Source of the DNA: Bacteroidota bacterium | GTDB taxonomy: Bacteria > Bacteroidota > Ignavibacteria > Ignavibacteriales > Ignavibacteriaceae | Assembly: GCA_021778375.1 (NCBI GenBank) | Contig: JAJYCM010000175.1 | Coordinates: 1-5,850 of the forward strand | Direction of reading: 5' to 3' | Length of the DNA: 5,850 nucleotides | In this document: in pieces, positions 1 through 5,850 of the stretch | How the letters are laid out: each line of letters opens with the position of its first letter | How positions within the stretch are numbered: position 1 is the first letter of the stretch | Made by a program: the position numbers and the translations under genes | Notes under the pieces: model-generated | The model's database searches: none | What the model was told of the DNA's origin: nothing | Seen by the model: only the letters and a program-made list of their open reading frames with translations

Positions 1-206
1 ATCTCTTCGGCGCTCATTGGTTAGTTCCCATTGAACAATTCTTCTGGTTCACCGCTAAGGGAATTTTCTTTGTGTTTGTTCAAATGTGGCTGCGGTGGAC
101 TTTGCCGCGACTAAGAGTTGATCAGCTAATGGCACTCTGTTGGAAATATCTTATTCCAATAGCTTTTGTTAACCTACTTATTATTGGCTTAATAACAGTT
201 TTATAG
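1..206 (+). CDS. nuoH: NADH-quinone oxidoreductase subunit H, C-terminal end (partial)
   Basis: This is the last 67 codons of nuoH, read in frame from base 3 and ending at the TAG at 204-206; the rest lies upstream of the window. NuoH (ND1 homologue) is the membrane subunit that joins the peripheral arm to the membrane arm and lines much of the quinone-access chamber. The fragment has a hydrophobic segment (FFWFTAKGIFFVFVQMW), then the family's hallmark loop with WLRWTLPRLRVDQLM, in which the Arg-x-x-x-Pro-Arg-x-Arg-x-Asp-Gln pattern is typical of ND1/NuoH. A final membrane helix follows (WKYLIPIAFVNLLIIGLITV). The C-terminus ends right after that helix, as is usual for the family. The gene is followed by nuoI after only 4 bases, consistent with co-transcription. 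The fragment shows no frameshift or other damage. Confidence 0.95.
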   Translation, partial: LFGAHWLVPIEQFFWFTAKGIFFVFVQMWLRWTLPRLRVDQLMALCWKYLIPIAFVNLLIIGLITVL

Positions 207-210
207 AATT

Positions 211-780
211 ATGAAAGAATATTTTAAGAATGCATGGAGCGGTTTGTTTACAGTCTTCATTGGAATGAAGATTACTTTTAAGCATTTGTTCGTTCCTGCA
301 GTAACAATTCAGTACCCGGATGAAAGGCTTCAACTTCCCGAAAGAGAAAGAAACCGACTTTATGTTAATATGGATGATTGCATCGGATGCGATCAATGCG
401 CCCGTGCTTGTCCCGTGGATTGTATAACTATTGAAACCGTTAAAGGAGTGCCCGGAGAAGATGTAGGTAAAACATCCAACGGCAAAAGGAAAGCTTTGTG
501 GGTTACAAAGTTTGATATAGATTTTGCAAAATGCTGTTACTGTCAATTATGCGTCTTCCCATGCCCTACAGAGTGTATATACATGACTGACGTTTTTGAA
601 TTTTCCGAATTAGAACGAGGGAATTTAATTTATGGCTTTGTCACCTTGACTCCTCAGGAGCGGGAAGAAAAGAAAAACAATTATGCTAAATTTGAAGCTG
701 AAAAGGCTGCTGAAAAAGAAGCCGCTAAAGCAGCCCCAGTTAACAAACCAGCAGATAACCAGGGATTACCTAAGCCATGA
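211..780 (+). CDS. nuoI: NADH-quinone oxidoreductase subunit I, 2x[4Fe-4S] ferredoxin-like subunit
   Basis: NuoI (TYKY homologue, 189 aa; about 180 in E. coli) sits at the base of the peripheral arm and carries clusters N6a and N6b, relaying electrons toward N2 and the quinone. Two CxxCxxCxxxCP motifs are visible: Cys57, 60, 63 and 67, and Cys108, 111, 114 and 118. An N-terminal stretch (residues about 1-30) is amphipathic and probably lies along the membrane. The spacer between Cys67 and Cys108 is about 12 residues longer than in E. coli NuoI and includes GEDVGKTSNGKRKALW; I recall a similar insert in Bacteroidota-type NuoI. Extra cysteines occur at 71, 109 and 122. Residues about 150-189 form a charged, Ala/Glu/Lys-rich tail ending in a Pro-rich segment. 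The ATG at 211 follows the nuoH stop by 4 bases and has no recognisable Shine-Dalgarno, suggesting translational coupling. The gene overlaps nuoJ by ATGA. Confidence 0.97.
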   Translation: MKEYFKNAWSGLFTVFIGMKITFKHLFVPAVTIQYPDERLQLPERERNRLYVNMDDCIGCDQCARACPVDCITIETVKGVPGEDVGKTSNGKRKALWVTKFDIDFAKCCYCQLCVFPCPTECIYMTDVFEFSELERGNLIYGFVTLTPQEREEKKNNYAKFEAEKAAEKEAAKAAPVNKPADNQGLPKP

Positions 781-1265
781 ATATTTACGATATAGTATTT
801 TATTTGTTCGCCGCTATAACTGTCCTATCGGCATTTTTCGTAGTTACCACGCGTAATATTGTCTATTCAGCATATTATCTACTCTTTACTTTTTTTGGTG
901 TAGCAGGTATATATGTTCTACTTGGAGCTGATTTTATCGCAATGGTTCAACTAATTGTATATGTCGGCGGAATATTGATTCTATTACTTTTTGGTGTGAT
1001 GCTTACAAACAAAATTACTAATGTGGAAATAAAAACTGGTTCGGTGCAAACTATTCCCGCTGCTGTTGGTGTAGCACTTCTTGCCGGAATACTTATGGCG
1101 TCAATGTTAAATACTAAATGGAGAAGTGTTGAAACAGCGATGCCTTCGGCTACAACGCAAGGCATCGGTATGCTGCTCATTCAGCAATATGCCATAGTAT
1201 TTGAACTTTTAGGAATCTTACTTTTAATAGCTCTAATCGGAGCCGCTTCAATGGCTCGAAAATAA
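777..1265 (+). CDS. nuoJ: NADH-quinone oxidoreductase subunit J
   Basis: NuoJ (ND6 homologue, 162 aa; E. coli 184) is a membrane subunit between NuoH and NuoK; its third helix is thought to undergo the conformational change that couples quinone chemistry to proton pumping. Five hydrophobic segments are visible at about residues 5-24, 28-49, 53-76, 92-110 and 136-158. The family signature is clear in helix 3, GADFIAMVQLIVYVGGILIL, with Tyr62 matching the conserved tyrosine next to the pi-bulge (Tyr59 region of E. coli NuoJ). An early motif, TRNIVYSAYYLL, is also typical. The C-terminus stops soon after the fifth helix, which accounts for the short length. Translation starts in an ATGA overlap with the nuoI stop; AGGGA at 761-765 is a possible weak ribosome site, about 11 bases upstream. 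nuoK follows after 16 bases. Confidence 0.96.
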   Translation: MNIYDIVFYLFAAITVLSAFFVVTTRNIVYSAYYLLFTFFGVAGIYVLLGADFIAMVQLIVYVGGILILLLFGVMLTNKITNVEIKTGSVQTIPAAVGVALLAGILMASMLNTKWRSVETAMPSATTQGIGMLLIQQYAIVFELLGILLLIALIGAASMARK

Positions 1266-1268
1266 ATT

Positions 1269-1281
1269 AAAAAGAAAAAAA
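1269..1281 (+). promoter_or_regulatory. A-rich purine tract before nuoK start, no GGAGG-type site
   Basis: The short nuoJ-nuoK gap ends in an uninterrupted purine tract (AAAAAGAAAAAAA) directly in front of tandem ATG codons at 1282 and 1285. There is no G-rich Shine-Dalgarno core. A-rich leaders of this kind are common start contexts in Bacteroidota-like genomes. Which ATG is used cannot be decided from sequence; the difference is one methionine. Its role as an initiation region is inferred. Confidence 0.4.
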
Positions 1282-1593
1282 ATGATGCAAGTTGGATTAA
1301 ATCATTTCTTAGTTGTTAGCACAGCTCTTTTTTCGCTGGGTATTTTTGGAATTGTGACAAGAAGAAATGCTGTAATGGTTTTAATGGGAATAGAATTAAT
1401 TCTCAATTCGGCAAATATAAATTTTATTGCCTTCGCCAGGTTCGGAAATTTTGGGTTGCAGGGACAGGTGATGGCTTTGTTTGTAATAATCTTAGCCGCA
1501 GCTGAAGCTGCTATCGCTCTTGCTATCGTACTTAATATTTATAAAACTTTCTCAACTGTTAATGTTGATGAAATTGATACTCTAAAGGATTAG
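1282..1593 (+). CDS. nuoK: NADH-quinone oxidoreductase subunit K
   Basis: NuoK (ND4L homologue, 103 aa; E. coli 100) is a three-helix membrane subunit that contributes to the proton channel nearest the quinone module. Hydrophobic segments lie at about residues 7-26, 31-52 and 62-86. Both glutamates important for coupling are present: Glu38 in VLMGIELILNSANINFIAF (equivalent to E. coli Glu36) and Glu75 in LAAAEAAIALAIVL (equivalent to Glu72). The N-terminal motif GIFGIVTRRNAV is also typical. A short acidic tail (VDEIDTLKD) closes the protein. Two consecutive ATGs (1282 and 1285) could serve as start; the first is given, but homologues often begin with a single Met. nuoL begins 4 bases after the stop, and the nuoK 3' end carries the probable ribosome site for nuoL. 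Confidence 0.96.
   Translation: MMQVGLNHFLVVSTALFSLGIFGIVTRRNAVMVLMGIELILNSANINFIAFARFGNFGLQGQVMALFVIILAAAEAAIALAIVLNIYKTFSTVNVDEIDTLKD
1584..1589 (+). promoter_or_regulatory. Probable ribosome binding site of nuoL
   Basis: AAAGGA lies inside the last codons of nuoK, 8 bases before the nuoL ATG at 1598. This is the best-spaced Shine-Dalgarno-like sequence in the window and supports ATG 1598 as the nuoL start. The other starts here have weaker or no such element. Confidence 0.5.
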
Positions 1594-1597
1594 GTTT

Positions 1598-3697
1598 ATG
1601 ACTGACCCTCTGATAATAAATTTAGCACTGATGATCCTCTTTCTTCCACTTTTGGGATTTGTAGTTACTTTGCTTCTCGGCAAAAGAATTAAAGCAATTT
1701 ATATATTTGAACTTTTCATTATTATTCTGACTTTTATAGGCGCTGTAGCTTTAGCTTTTGTAAAACTGAATTATTATCAAAACACTGATATTGTTTCCCA
1801 GTTTACCTGGATAAATTTTGGCAATGTCCCGTTGCTTGGGCAAACATCTATTGACCTCGGTTTTTTGATTGACAATATTGCTGTCTTGATGATGTTTGTA
1901 GTTGCTTTAATAAGCATGCTGGTTCATATCTTTTCAATAGCCTATATGAAAGGTGATAAACTCTACAACCGTTACTTTGCTTACTTAGGTATTTTTACCT
2001 TTTCTATGACTGGCATCGTTTTTACACACAACATGCTGATGATCTATATTTTCTGGGAGTTGGTTGGTCTTTCTTCTTATCTTTTAATCGGATTCTGGTT
2101 TGAAAAAAAATCCGCTTCCGACGCAGGCAAAAAAGCTTTCATCGTTAACAGAGTCGGTGATCTCGGAATGTTAGCCGGGATTTTAATTCTTTATACAACT
2201 TATCATACCTTTACTTTCTCTCAAATATTTGCTCAAATTTCAGCAGGACATTTACCTTTCAACAGTGAATTTTGGCTTACAGTTACGGGAATATTGATTT
2301 TTTGCGGAGCAATCGGAAAGTCTGCTCAATTCCCTCTTCATGTGTGGCTGCCTGATGCAATGGAAGGTCCTACCCCTGTCAGCGCTTTAATTCATGCTGC
2401 CACGATGGTCGCAGCTGGTGTTTTTTTAATAGTCAGAGTATATCCGCTTTTAACTGGCGGAGCACTTATGTTTATTGCTGTTATTGGCATGCTTTCAGCT
2501 TTTATTCCGGCAACGATAGCACTTACTCAAAATGATATCAAAAAAGTTTTAGCATACTCCACAATTAGCCAGCTTGGTTATATGGTTATGGGTCTTGGTG
2601 TGGGTGCCTATAAGTTTGCTTTTTTCCATTTAATTACTCATGCTTTCTTTAAAGCTCTCCTCTTCTTGGCTGCCGGTTCTGTTATTCATTCTATGCACCA
2701 TGAACAGGATATTACTAAAATGGGCGGTTTAAGGAAAAAAATGCCTCTTACTTATACCACCTTCTTAATCGCTTCTTTGGCTATTTCGGGAATTCCTTTA
2801 ACTTCTGGATTTCTTAGTAAAGACGGAATTCTTCAAGGTTCGTTTGCTTTTGGATCTTTGACCGGCTACTGGATTTTTGGTTTTGTCGGATTTTTGGTCG
2901 CTATGATGACTGCTTTCTATATGTTCAGGTTATTGATACTTACCTTTCACGGTAAGCCGAGAGACCAACACAAGTATGATCACGCACATGAATCTTCATT
3001 TTCAATGGCTATGCCTTTGGTAGTCTTAGCTGCACTATCAATATTCATCTGGTACACTCCAAACCCTTTTAACCCGGAGCAAGGCGCTATTTTATCTAAC
3101 TGGATTAAAGCCCCTCAGTTAGTTACTCCGCAAGATACAAGGTATAACTTCATGAAATCGGATATACCGGCGGGTACGGTTACAAGCACTGTTCCGGAAA
3201 ATTCAGAAATAATGTATTCTGAAAGTTATACCGAAGCACTGCATCAAGCTCATATACCGGCGATGCTTTTATCGCTCGTTCTTGCCGGTCTGGGAATTCT
3301 TATTGCTTTCATCTTTTACCAATGGAAAAAAGTCGATGTTGATAAGTTGGCTAACTCCATAAAACCGCTTTATAATCTTTCTTACAATAAGTGGTACTTT
3401 GATGAAATCTATGATGCTGTTTTTGTCGGTGGGACTCTCTTTTTAAGCAAAATCTTATCCTGGTTTGATATCAATATTATTGACGGTATAGTAAATGGGT
3501 CGGCTACATTGACCCGTACGGTTTCAACTTTCACCGGAAGATTTGATAATATTGTAGTGGACGGCTTTGTAAATTTCATAGCATATCTTAGTGGTTTTAT
3601 TGGTTTGATTTTTAGAAGATTCCAAACCGGTAAAGTGCAGACTTATATTGTGTTCGTTGTTTTTTCAATTGTAATTCTTTTATTCATTTTTAAGTAA
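1598..3697 (+). CDS. nuoL: NADH-quinone oxidoreductase subunit L (antiporter-like proton-pumping subunit)
   Basis: NuoL (ND5 homologue, 699 aa; E. coli 613) is the distal antiporter-like pump of the membrane arm and carries the lateral helix that runs along it. Expected residues are visible: Glu154 in IFWELVGLSSYLLIGFW (E. coli Glu144), Lys241 in GAIGKSAQFPLHVWLPDAM (E. coli Lys229), His248 and His265 around the EGPTPVSALIHAATMVAAG segment, Lys315/316 in QNDIKKVLAYSTISQLGYM, His344 and His348, and Lys408-Asp409 in GFLSKDGIL (E. coli Lys399-Asp400). These mark helices 5, 7, 8 and 12. Residues about 485-550 form a long hydrophilic Pro/Thr/Ser-rich stretch that explains most of the extra length. 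The lateral-helix region follows (about 580-675), with NKWYFDEIYD, two FDxxxxDGxVN copies and FRRFQTGKVQTY before a terminal anchor helix (about 680-698). The MrpA family is related, but the flanking nuoIJK and nuoMN genes settle the assignment. Confidence 0.97.
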   Translation: MTDPLIINLALMILFLPLLGFVVTLLLGKRIKAIYIFELFIIILTFIGAVALAFVKLNYYQNTDIVSQFTWINFGNVPLLGQTSIDLGFLIDNIAVLMMFVVALISMLVHIFSIAYMKGDKLYNRYFAYLGIFTFSMTGIVFTHNMLMIYIFWELVGLSSYLLIGFWFEKKSASDAGKKAFIVNRVGDLGMLAGILILYTTYHTFTFSQIFAQISAGHLPFNSEFWLTVTGILIFCGAIGKSAQFPLHVWLPDAMEGPTPVSALIHAATMVAAGVFLIVRVYPLLTGGALMFIAVIGMLSAFIPATIALTQNDIKKVLAYSTISQLGYMVMGLGVGAYKFAFFHLITHAFFKALLFLAAGSVIHSMHHEQDITKMGGLRKKMPLTYTTFLIASLAISGIPLTSGFLSKDGILQGSFAFGSLTGYWIFGFVGFLVAMMTAFYMFRLLILTFHGKPRDQHKYDHAHESSFSMAMPLVVLAALSIFIWYTPNPFNPEQGAILSNWIKAPQLVTPQDTRYNFMKSDIPAGTVTSTVPENSEIMYSESYTEALHQAHIPAMLLSLVLAGLGILIAFIFYQWKKVDVDKLANSIKPLYNLSYNKWYFDEIYDAVFVGGTLFLSKILSWFDINIIDGIVNGSATLTRTVSTFTGRFDNIVVDGFVNFIAYLSGFIGLIFRRFQTGKVQTYIVFVVFSIVILLFIFK

Positions 3698-3715
3698 AAT
3701 TTAGTTTGAAATTTT

Positions 3716-3718
3716 AGG
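3716..3718 (+). promoter_or_regulatory. Possible weak ribosome binding site of nuoM
   Basis: An AGG triplet lies 8 bases before the nuoM ATG at 3727, in an otherwise AT-rich 29-base gap. The match is short and could be chance; it is listed because no better site precedes this start. Confidence 0.25.
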
Positions 3719-3726
3719 TAAATAAC

Positions 3727-5331
3727 ATGACGTACTTTCCTATTCTATCGTTTATCACTTTTCTCCCGATTGTTGGGATGATTTTTATTTTGTTCATTCC
3801 AAAAACTCAAGCGACAATGATTAAGAGCGTAACGCTTTTGATAACCAGCGCTCAGGTAATAGCCGCTTTGTTTATTCTTCACTACTACAATTATAGCTTA
3901 GGTGGAATTAACGATCCTAACTCGTTCCAGTTTATGGAAAAATTTAGATGGATTGACATAAGTGGATTTTCATGGATCGGCAGGATTAAAATTGATTACT
4001 TCCTCGGTATAGATGGAATTAGCGTTCCGCTTGTTCTTCTAACAGCAATAATAACTTTTATCGCTACACTTTCATCATGGACAATCGATAAACAAGTCAA
4101 AGGGTACTTTGCTCTTTTCCTTTTGCTCGATACCGGCATGATGGGTGTCTTTGTTGCTCTTGACTTCTTCCTTTTCTATATCTTCTGGGAATTAATGCTT
4201 CTCCCAATGTACTTTCTTATTGGAATTTGGGGCGGCAAACGAAGAGAATATGCTGCAATTAAATTCTTCCTGTACACTTTGTTCGGAAGTATCTTTATCC
4301 TTTTAGTAATGATTGGATTATATTTTAGTACTTCGGAAACCCTTGCAGACGGTACAAGAGTTTTTACATTTAATATGCTTGCAATGATGAACCCTCACAA
4401 TTACAACCAATTCGGAATATTATCGCCCCTTAATCCGAACAACTTAAGATTTATTGCTTACATATTTTTGTTTATTGGTTTTGCAATTAAAATTCCAATG
4501 TTCCCATTCCATACGTGGCTACCCGATGCACACGTTGAAGCACCGACTGCAATTAGCGTAATACTTGCCGGAGTATTGTTGAAGATGGGAACTTACGGTA
4601 TTCTTCGTGTTTGCTTTCCTATTTTCCCGGAGATTACCCGCCAATTAGTCTGGTATATTGCACTCTTTGGAATGATCAATATTATATACGGTGCTCTTTG
4701 CGCAATGGCTCAAAAGGATTTTAAGAAACTTATTGCCTACTCGTCTATTTCACACATGGGCTTTGTGCTGTTGGGAATGGCATCATTAAACTCGCTCGGA
4801 ATTTCAGGCGCTGTGTTCCAGATGTTTAACCACGGAACAATTACCGCAATGCTCTTCTTGATTGTCGGAGTTATTTATGATAGAGCGCACACAAGAGAAA
4901 TTGATGCTTTTGGAGGATTAGCAACTCAAATGCCTATCTATAGCGGATTTGTTACTCTCGCATTTTTTGCTGCTATCGGGTTGCCCGGATTAAGCGGGTT
5001 TGTTTCAGAATCTTTTATTTTCCTGGGCGCTTTTGGATTTGGTTTGATAAGAGTCCTAACTGTAATATCGACTCTCGGAATTTTATTGGGTGCCGGATAT
5101 ATGTTATGGACTTTACAAAGAGTTTTCCTCGGTCCACTTAAAGAAAAATGGAGTGCACTATCTGATTTAACGTTTAGGGAATATGCAATGTTTATTCCTC
5201 TATCTTTAATCATAATTTTTCTTGGTGTCTATCCCTCGGCTATGCTTAACTTGATGAATTCATCGGTAAATTCTATGGTTAAATTTATGGCGGACGCAAA
5301 AGTAATGTATAGTTCTTTATCTGGTTTTTAA
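3727..5331 (+). CDS. nuoM: NADH-quinone oxidoreductase subunit M (antiporter-like proton-pumping subunit)
   Basis: NuoM (ND4 homologue, 534 aa; E. coli 509) is the middle antiporter-like pump between NuoN and NuoL. It has about fourteen hydrophobic segments and the charged chain expected for the family: Glu155 in YIFWELMLLPMYFLIGIWGG (E. coli Glu144), Lys255 in FAIKIPMFPFHTWLPDAHVE (E. coli Lys234), Lys286 in AGVLLKMGTYGILR (E. coli Lys265), Lys333/334 in QKDFKKLIAYSSISHMGFV, His369 in FNHGTI, and Glu428 in SGFVSESFIFLGAF (E. coli Glu407). The terminal Glu428, in place of the Lys of NuoL, separates NuoM from NuoL. Its modest extra length lies mainly in loops, such as about 55-85 and 205-238 (Asn/Pro-rich). 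The start at 3727 gives the usual hydrophobic first helix (PILSFITFLPIVGMIFILFI). Its stop codon lies inside the stem of a downstream hairpin. Confidence 0.97.
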   Translation: MTYFPILSFITFLPIVGMIFILFIPKTQATMIKSVTLLITSAQVIAALFILHYYNYSLGGINDPNSFQFMEKFRWIDISGFSWIGRIKIDYFLGIDGISVPLVLLTAIITFIATLSSWTIDKQVKGYFALFLLLDTGMMGVFVALDFFLFYIFWELMLLPMYFLIGIWGGKRREYAAIKFFLYTLFGSIFILLVMIGLYFSTSETLADGTRVFTFNMLAMMNPHNYNQFGILSPLNPNNLRFIAYIFLFIGFAIKIPMFPFHTWLPDAHVEAPTAISVILAGVLLKMGTYGILRVCFPIFPEITRQLVWYIALFGMINIIYGALCAMAQKDFKKLIAYSSISHMGFVLLGMASLNSLGISGAVFQMFNHGTITAMLFLIVGVIYDRAHTREIDAFGGLATQMPIYSGFVTLAFFAAIGLPGLSGFVSESFIFLGAFGFGLIRVLTVISTLGILLGAGYMLWTLQRVFLGPLKEKWSALSDLTFREYAMFIPLSLIIIFLGVYPSAMLNLMNSSVNSMVKFMADAKVMYSSLSGF

Positions 5332-5361
5332 CCTGAAAGCAAATATGTCTTACAGGTTAAA
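5327..5361 (+). terminator. Imperfect hairpin in the nuoM-nuoN gap; terminator-like, attenuator or processing site
   Basis: TTTAACCTG (5327-5335) is perfectly complementary to CAGGTTAAA (5353-5361). After one A-A mismatch the pairing continues for three more base pairs (AAG 5337-5339 with CTT 5349-5351), leaving a 9-base loop. The right arm is followed by GTTTTATTA, a short and broken U-run. The left arm contains the nuoM stop codon. The stem is a direct observation; its function is inferred. Because nuoN follows immediately on the same strand and must be made for complex I, full termination is unlikely. Partial read-through, mRNA stabilisation or an RNase processing site would fit better. 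Confidence 0.45.
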
Positions 5362-5390
5362 GTTTTATTAACAAAATCTTTCTGAATAAA

Positions 5391-5850
5391 GTGAATACAA
5401 TCAGTCTTGAATATTTAGTCGATAGCTTAAAGCTTATAAAGCCCGAAATAGCGGTAACAATAACTTTAGTTTTGCTTGTCCTTGTTGATTTAATAATGAA
5501 CAAGAATAAAAAATTTCTTCCCTATATTTTTATAGGAGGGCTTGTTGTTGCCATATATTTTATCCTAGCTCAATACAGTACAAGCTCATTTGCTTTTAAC
5601 ATCTCAAAAAATTTAGGGATGGTGATAGTTGATCCCTTTGGTAATTTTTTCAAAATTCTTATAAGCGGCGCTTCAATAATTGTAATCCTTTTTTCAATCT
5701 TATCAAACGAAATAAAAGAAGGTTCTGACCGTCAAGGTGAATACTATGTCTTAATTGCCGGAATGATTCTCGGCATGTTCTTTATGGTTTCTTCTGCAGA
5801 TTTAATTTTGATTTATGTTTCAGTTGAGCTATTGTCACTTTCCTCTTACA
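5391..5850 (+). CDS. nuoN: NADH-quinone oxidoreductase subunit N, N-terminal part (partial)
   Basis: The first 153 codons of nuoN are present and the gene runs off the window end. NuoN (ND2 homologue) is the antiporter-like pump next to NuoK. I chose GTG 5391 as the start: the frame is closed by TAA at 5358-5360, no in-frame ATG lies between, and this start leaves the family's N-terminal Pro-Glu-Ile element (KPEIAVTITLVLLVLVDL, Pro18-Glu19) about where homologues have it. The next in-frame ATG (5496, codon 36) would remove the first helix. Five hydrophobic segments are seen at about residues 19-36, 42-61, 83-104, 118-135 and 137-153. Glu146 in ILIYVSVELLSLSSY matches the conserved helix-5 glutamate (near Glu133 of E. 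coli NuoN). No Shine-Dalgarno precedes the GTG. The 59-base gap from nuoM is the largest in this operon. Confidence 0.93.
   Translation, partial: MNTISLEYLVDSLKLIKPEIAVTITLVLLVLVDLIMNKNKKFLPYIFIGGLVVAIYFILAQYSTSSFAFNISKNLGMVIVDPFGNFFKILISGASIIVILFSILSNEIKEGSDRQGEYYVLIAGMILGMFFMVSSADLILIYVSVELLSLSSY

Noticed and set aside
181..546. 121-codon open frame on the minus strand opposite nuoI
   Set aside because: It lies antisense to a certain gene with conserved cluster motifs, its translation resembles no family I know, and its frame is explained by the codon pattern of nuoI.
947..1180. 77-codon minus-strand frame opposite nuoJ
   Set aside because: Antisense to a well-supported gene, with no recognisable motif or start context.
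2103..2110. Run of eight A residues inside nuoL, a possible slippage or frameshift site
   Set aside because: The frame stays open on both sides with conserved sequence, so there is no frameshift here; the run just encodes Glu-Lys-Lys.
3695..3716. AT-only inverted repeat TAAAATTT/AAATTTTA after nuoL
   Set aside because: Eight A-T pairs with a six-base loop would be a weak stem, has no U-tract typical of a terminator, and such palindromes arise easily in AT-rich spacers.
4938..5213. 91-codon minus-strand frame opposite the 3' part of nuoM
   Set aside because: Antisense shadow of nuoM; the translation is low-complexity and basic with no domain signature.
1598..5331. Mrp-type Na+/H+ antiporter or membrane-bound hydrogenase module instead of complex I
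   Set aside because: NuoL and NuoM share ancestry with MrpA and MrpD, but the continuous H-I-J-K-L-M-N order and the NuoH, NuoI and NuoJ signatures are specific to complex I.
1..5850. A novel or undescribed system in this window
   Set aside because: Every gene is a recognisable core complex I subunit in standard order with key residues intact; no unexplained region longer than 59 bases remains.

Overview
The window is the distal, membrane-arm half of a nuo operon encoding respiratory complex I (NADH:quinone oxidoreductase, type I NDH). All genes lie on the + strand in the canonical order: nuoH (3' end only), nuoI, nuoJ, nuoK, nuoL, nuoM, nuoN (5' end only). Both ends of the window cut through genes, so the operon continues on each side. 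Nothing outside complex I is present, and no gap exceeds 59 bases.

Layout: 1-206 is the nuoH C-terminus. 211-780 is nuoI, the 2x[4Fe-4S] subunit. 777-1265 is nuoJ, overlapping nuoI by 4 bases. 1282-1593 is nuoK. 1598-3697 is nuoL, 3727-5331 is nuoM, and nuoN runs from a proposed GTG start at 5391 to the window end. The gaps are H-I 4, J-K 16, K-L 4, L-M 29 and M-N 59 bases. The tight packing indicates one polycistronic message. No internal promoter was recognised. The only notable intergenic structure is an imperfect hairpin at 5327-5361, which includes the nuoM stop codon and lies upstream of nuoN.

The genes work together as follows. NuoI carries clusters N6a and N6b and passes electrons from the peripheral arm toward the quinone site, which NuoH helps form. 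NuoH, J, K, N, M and L make up the membrane arm. The charged residues expected along the central hydrophilic axis are visible: Glu38 and Glu75 in NuoK; Glu154, Lys241 and Lys408 in NuoL; Glu155, Lys255, Lys286 and Glu428 in NuoM; Glu146 in NuoN. The complex looks intact and functional as far as it can be seen.

Organism: the DNA is AT-rich and most starts lack a strong Shine-Dalgarno sequence. NuoI has a roughly 12-residue insertion between its two cluster motifs, and NuoL has a long hydrophilic loop near its C-terminus. From memory of these families, this pattern resembles the Bacteroidota/Ignavibacteria side of the FCB group. That placement is an inference. I see no sign of horizontal transfer, mobile elements, CRISPR, or RNA genes, and no evidence for a previously undescribed system.
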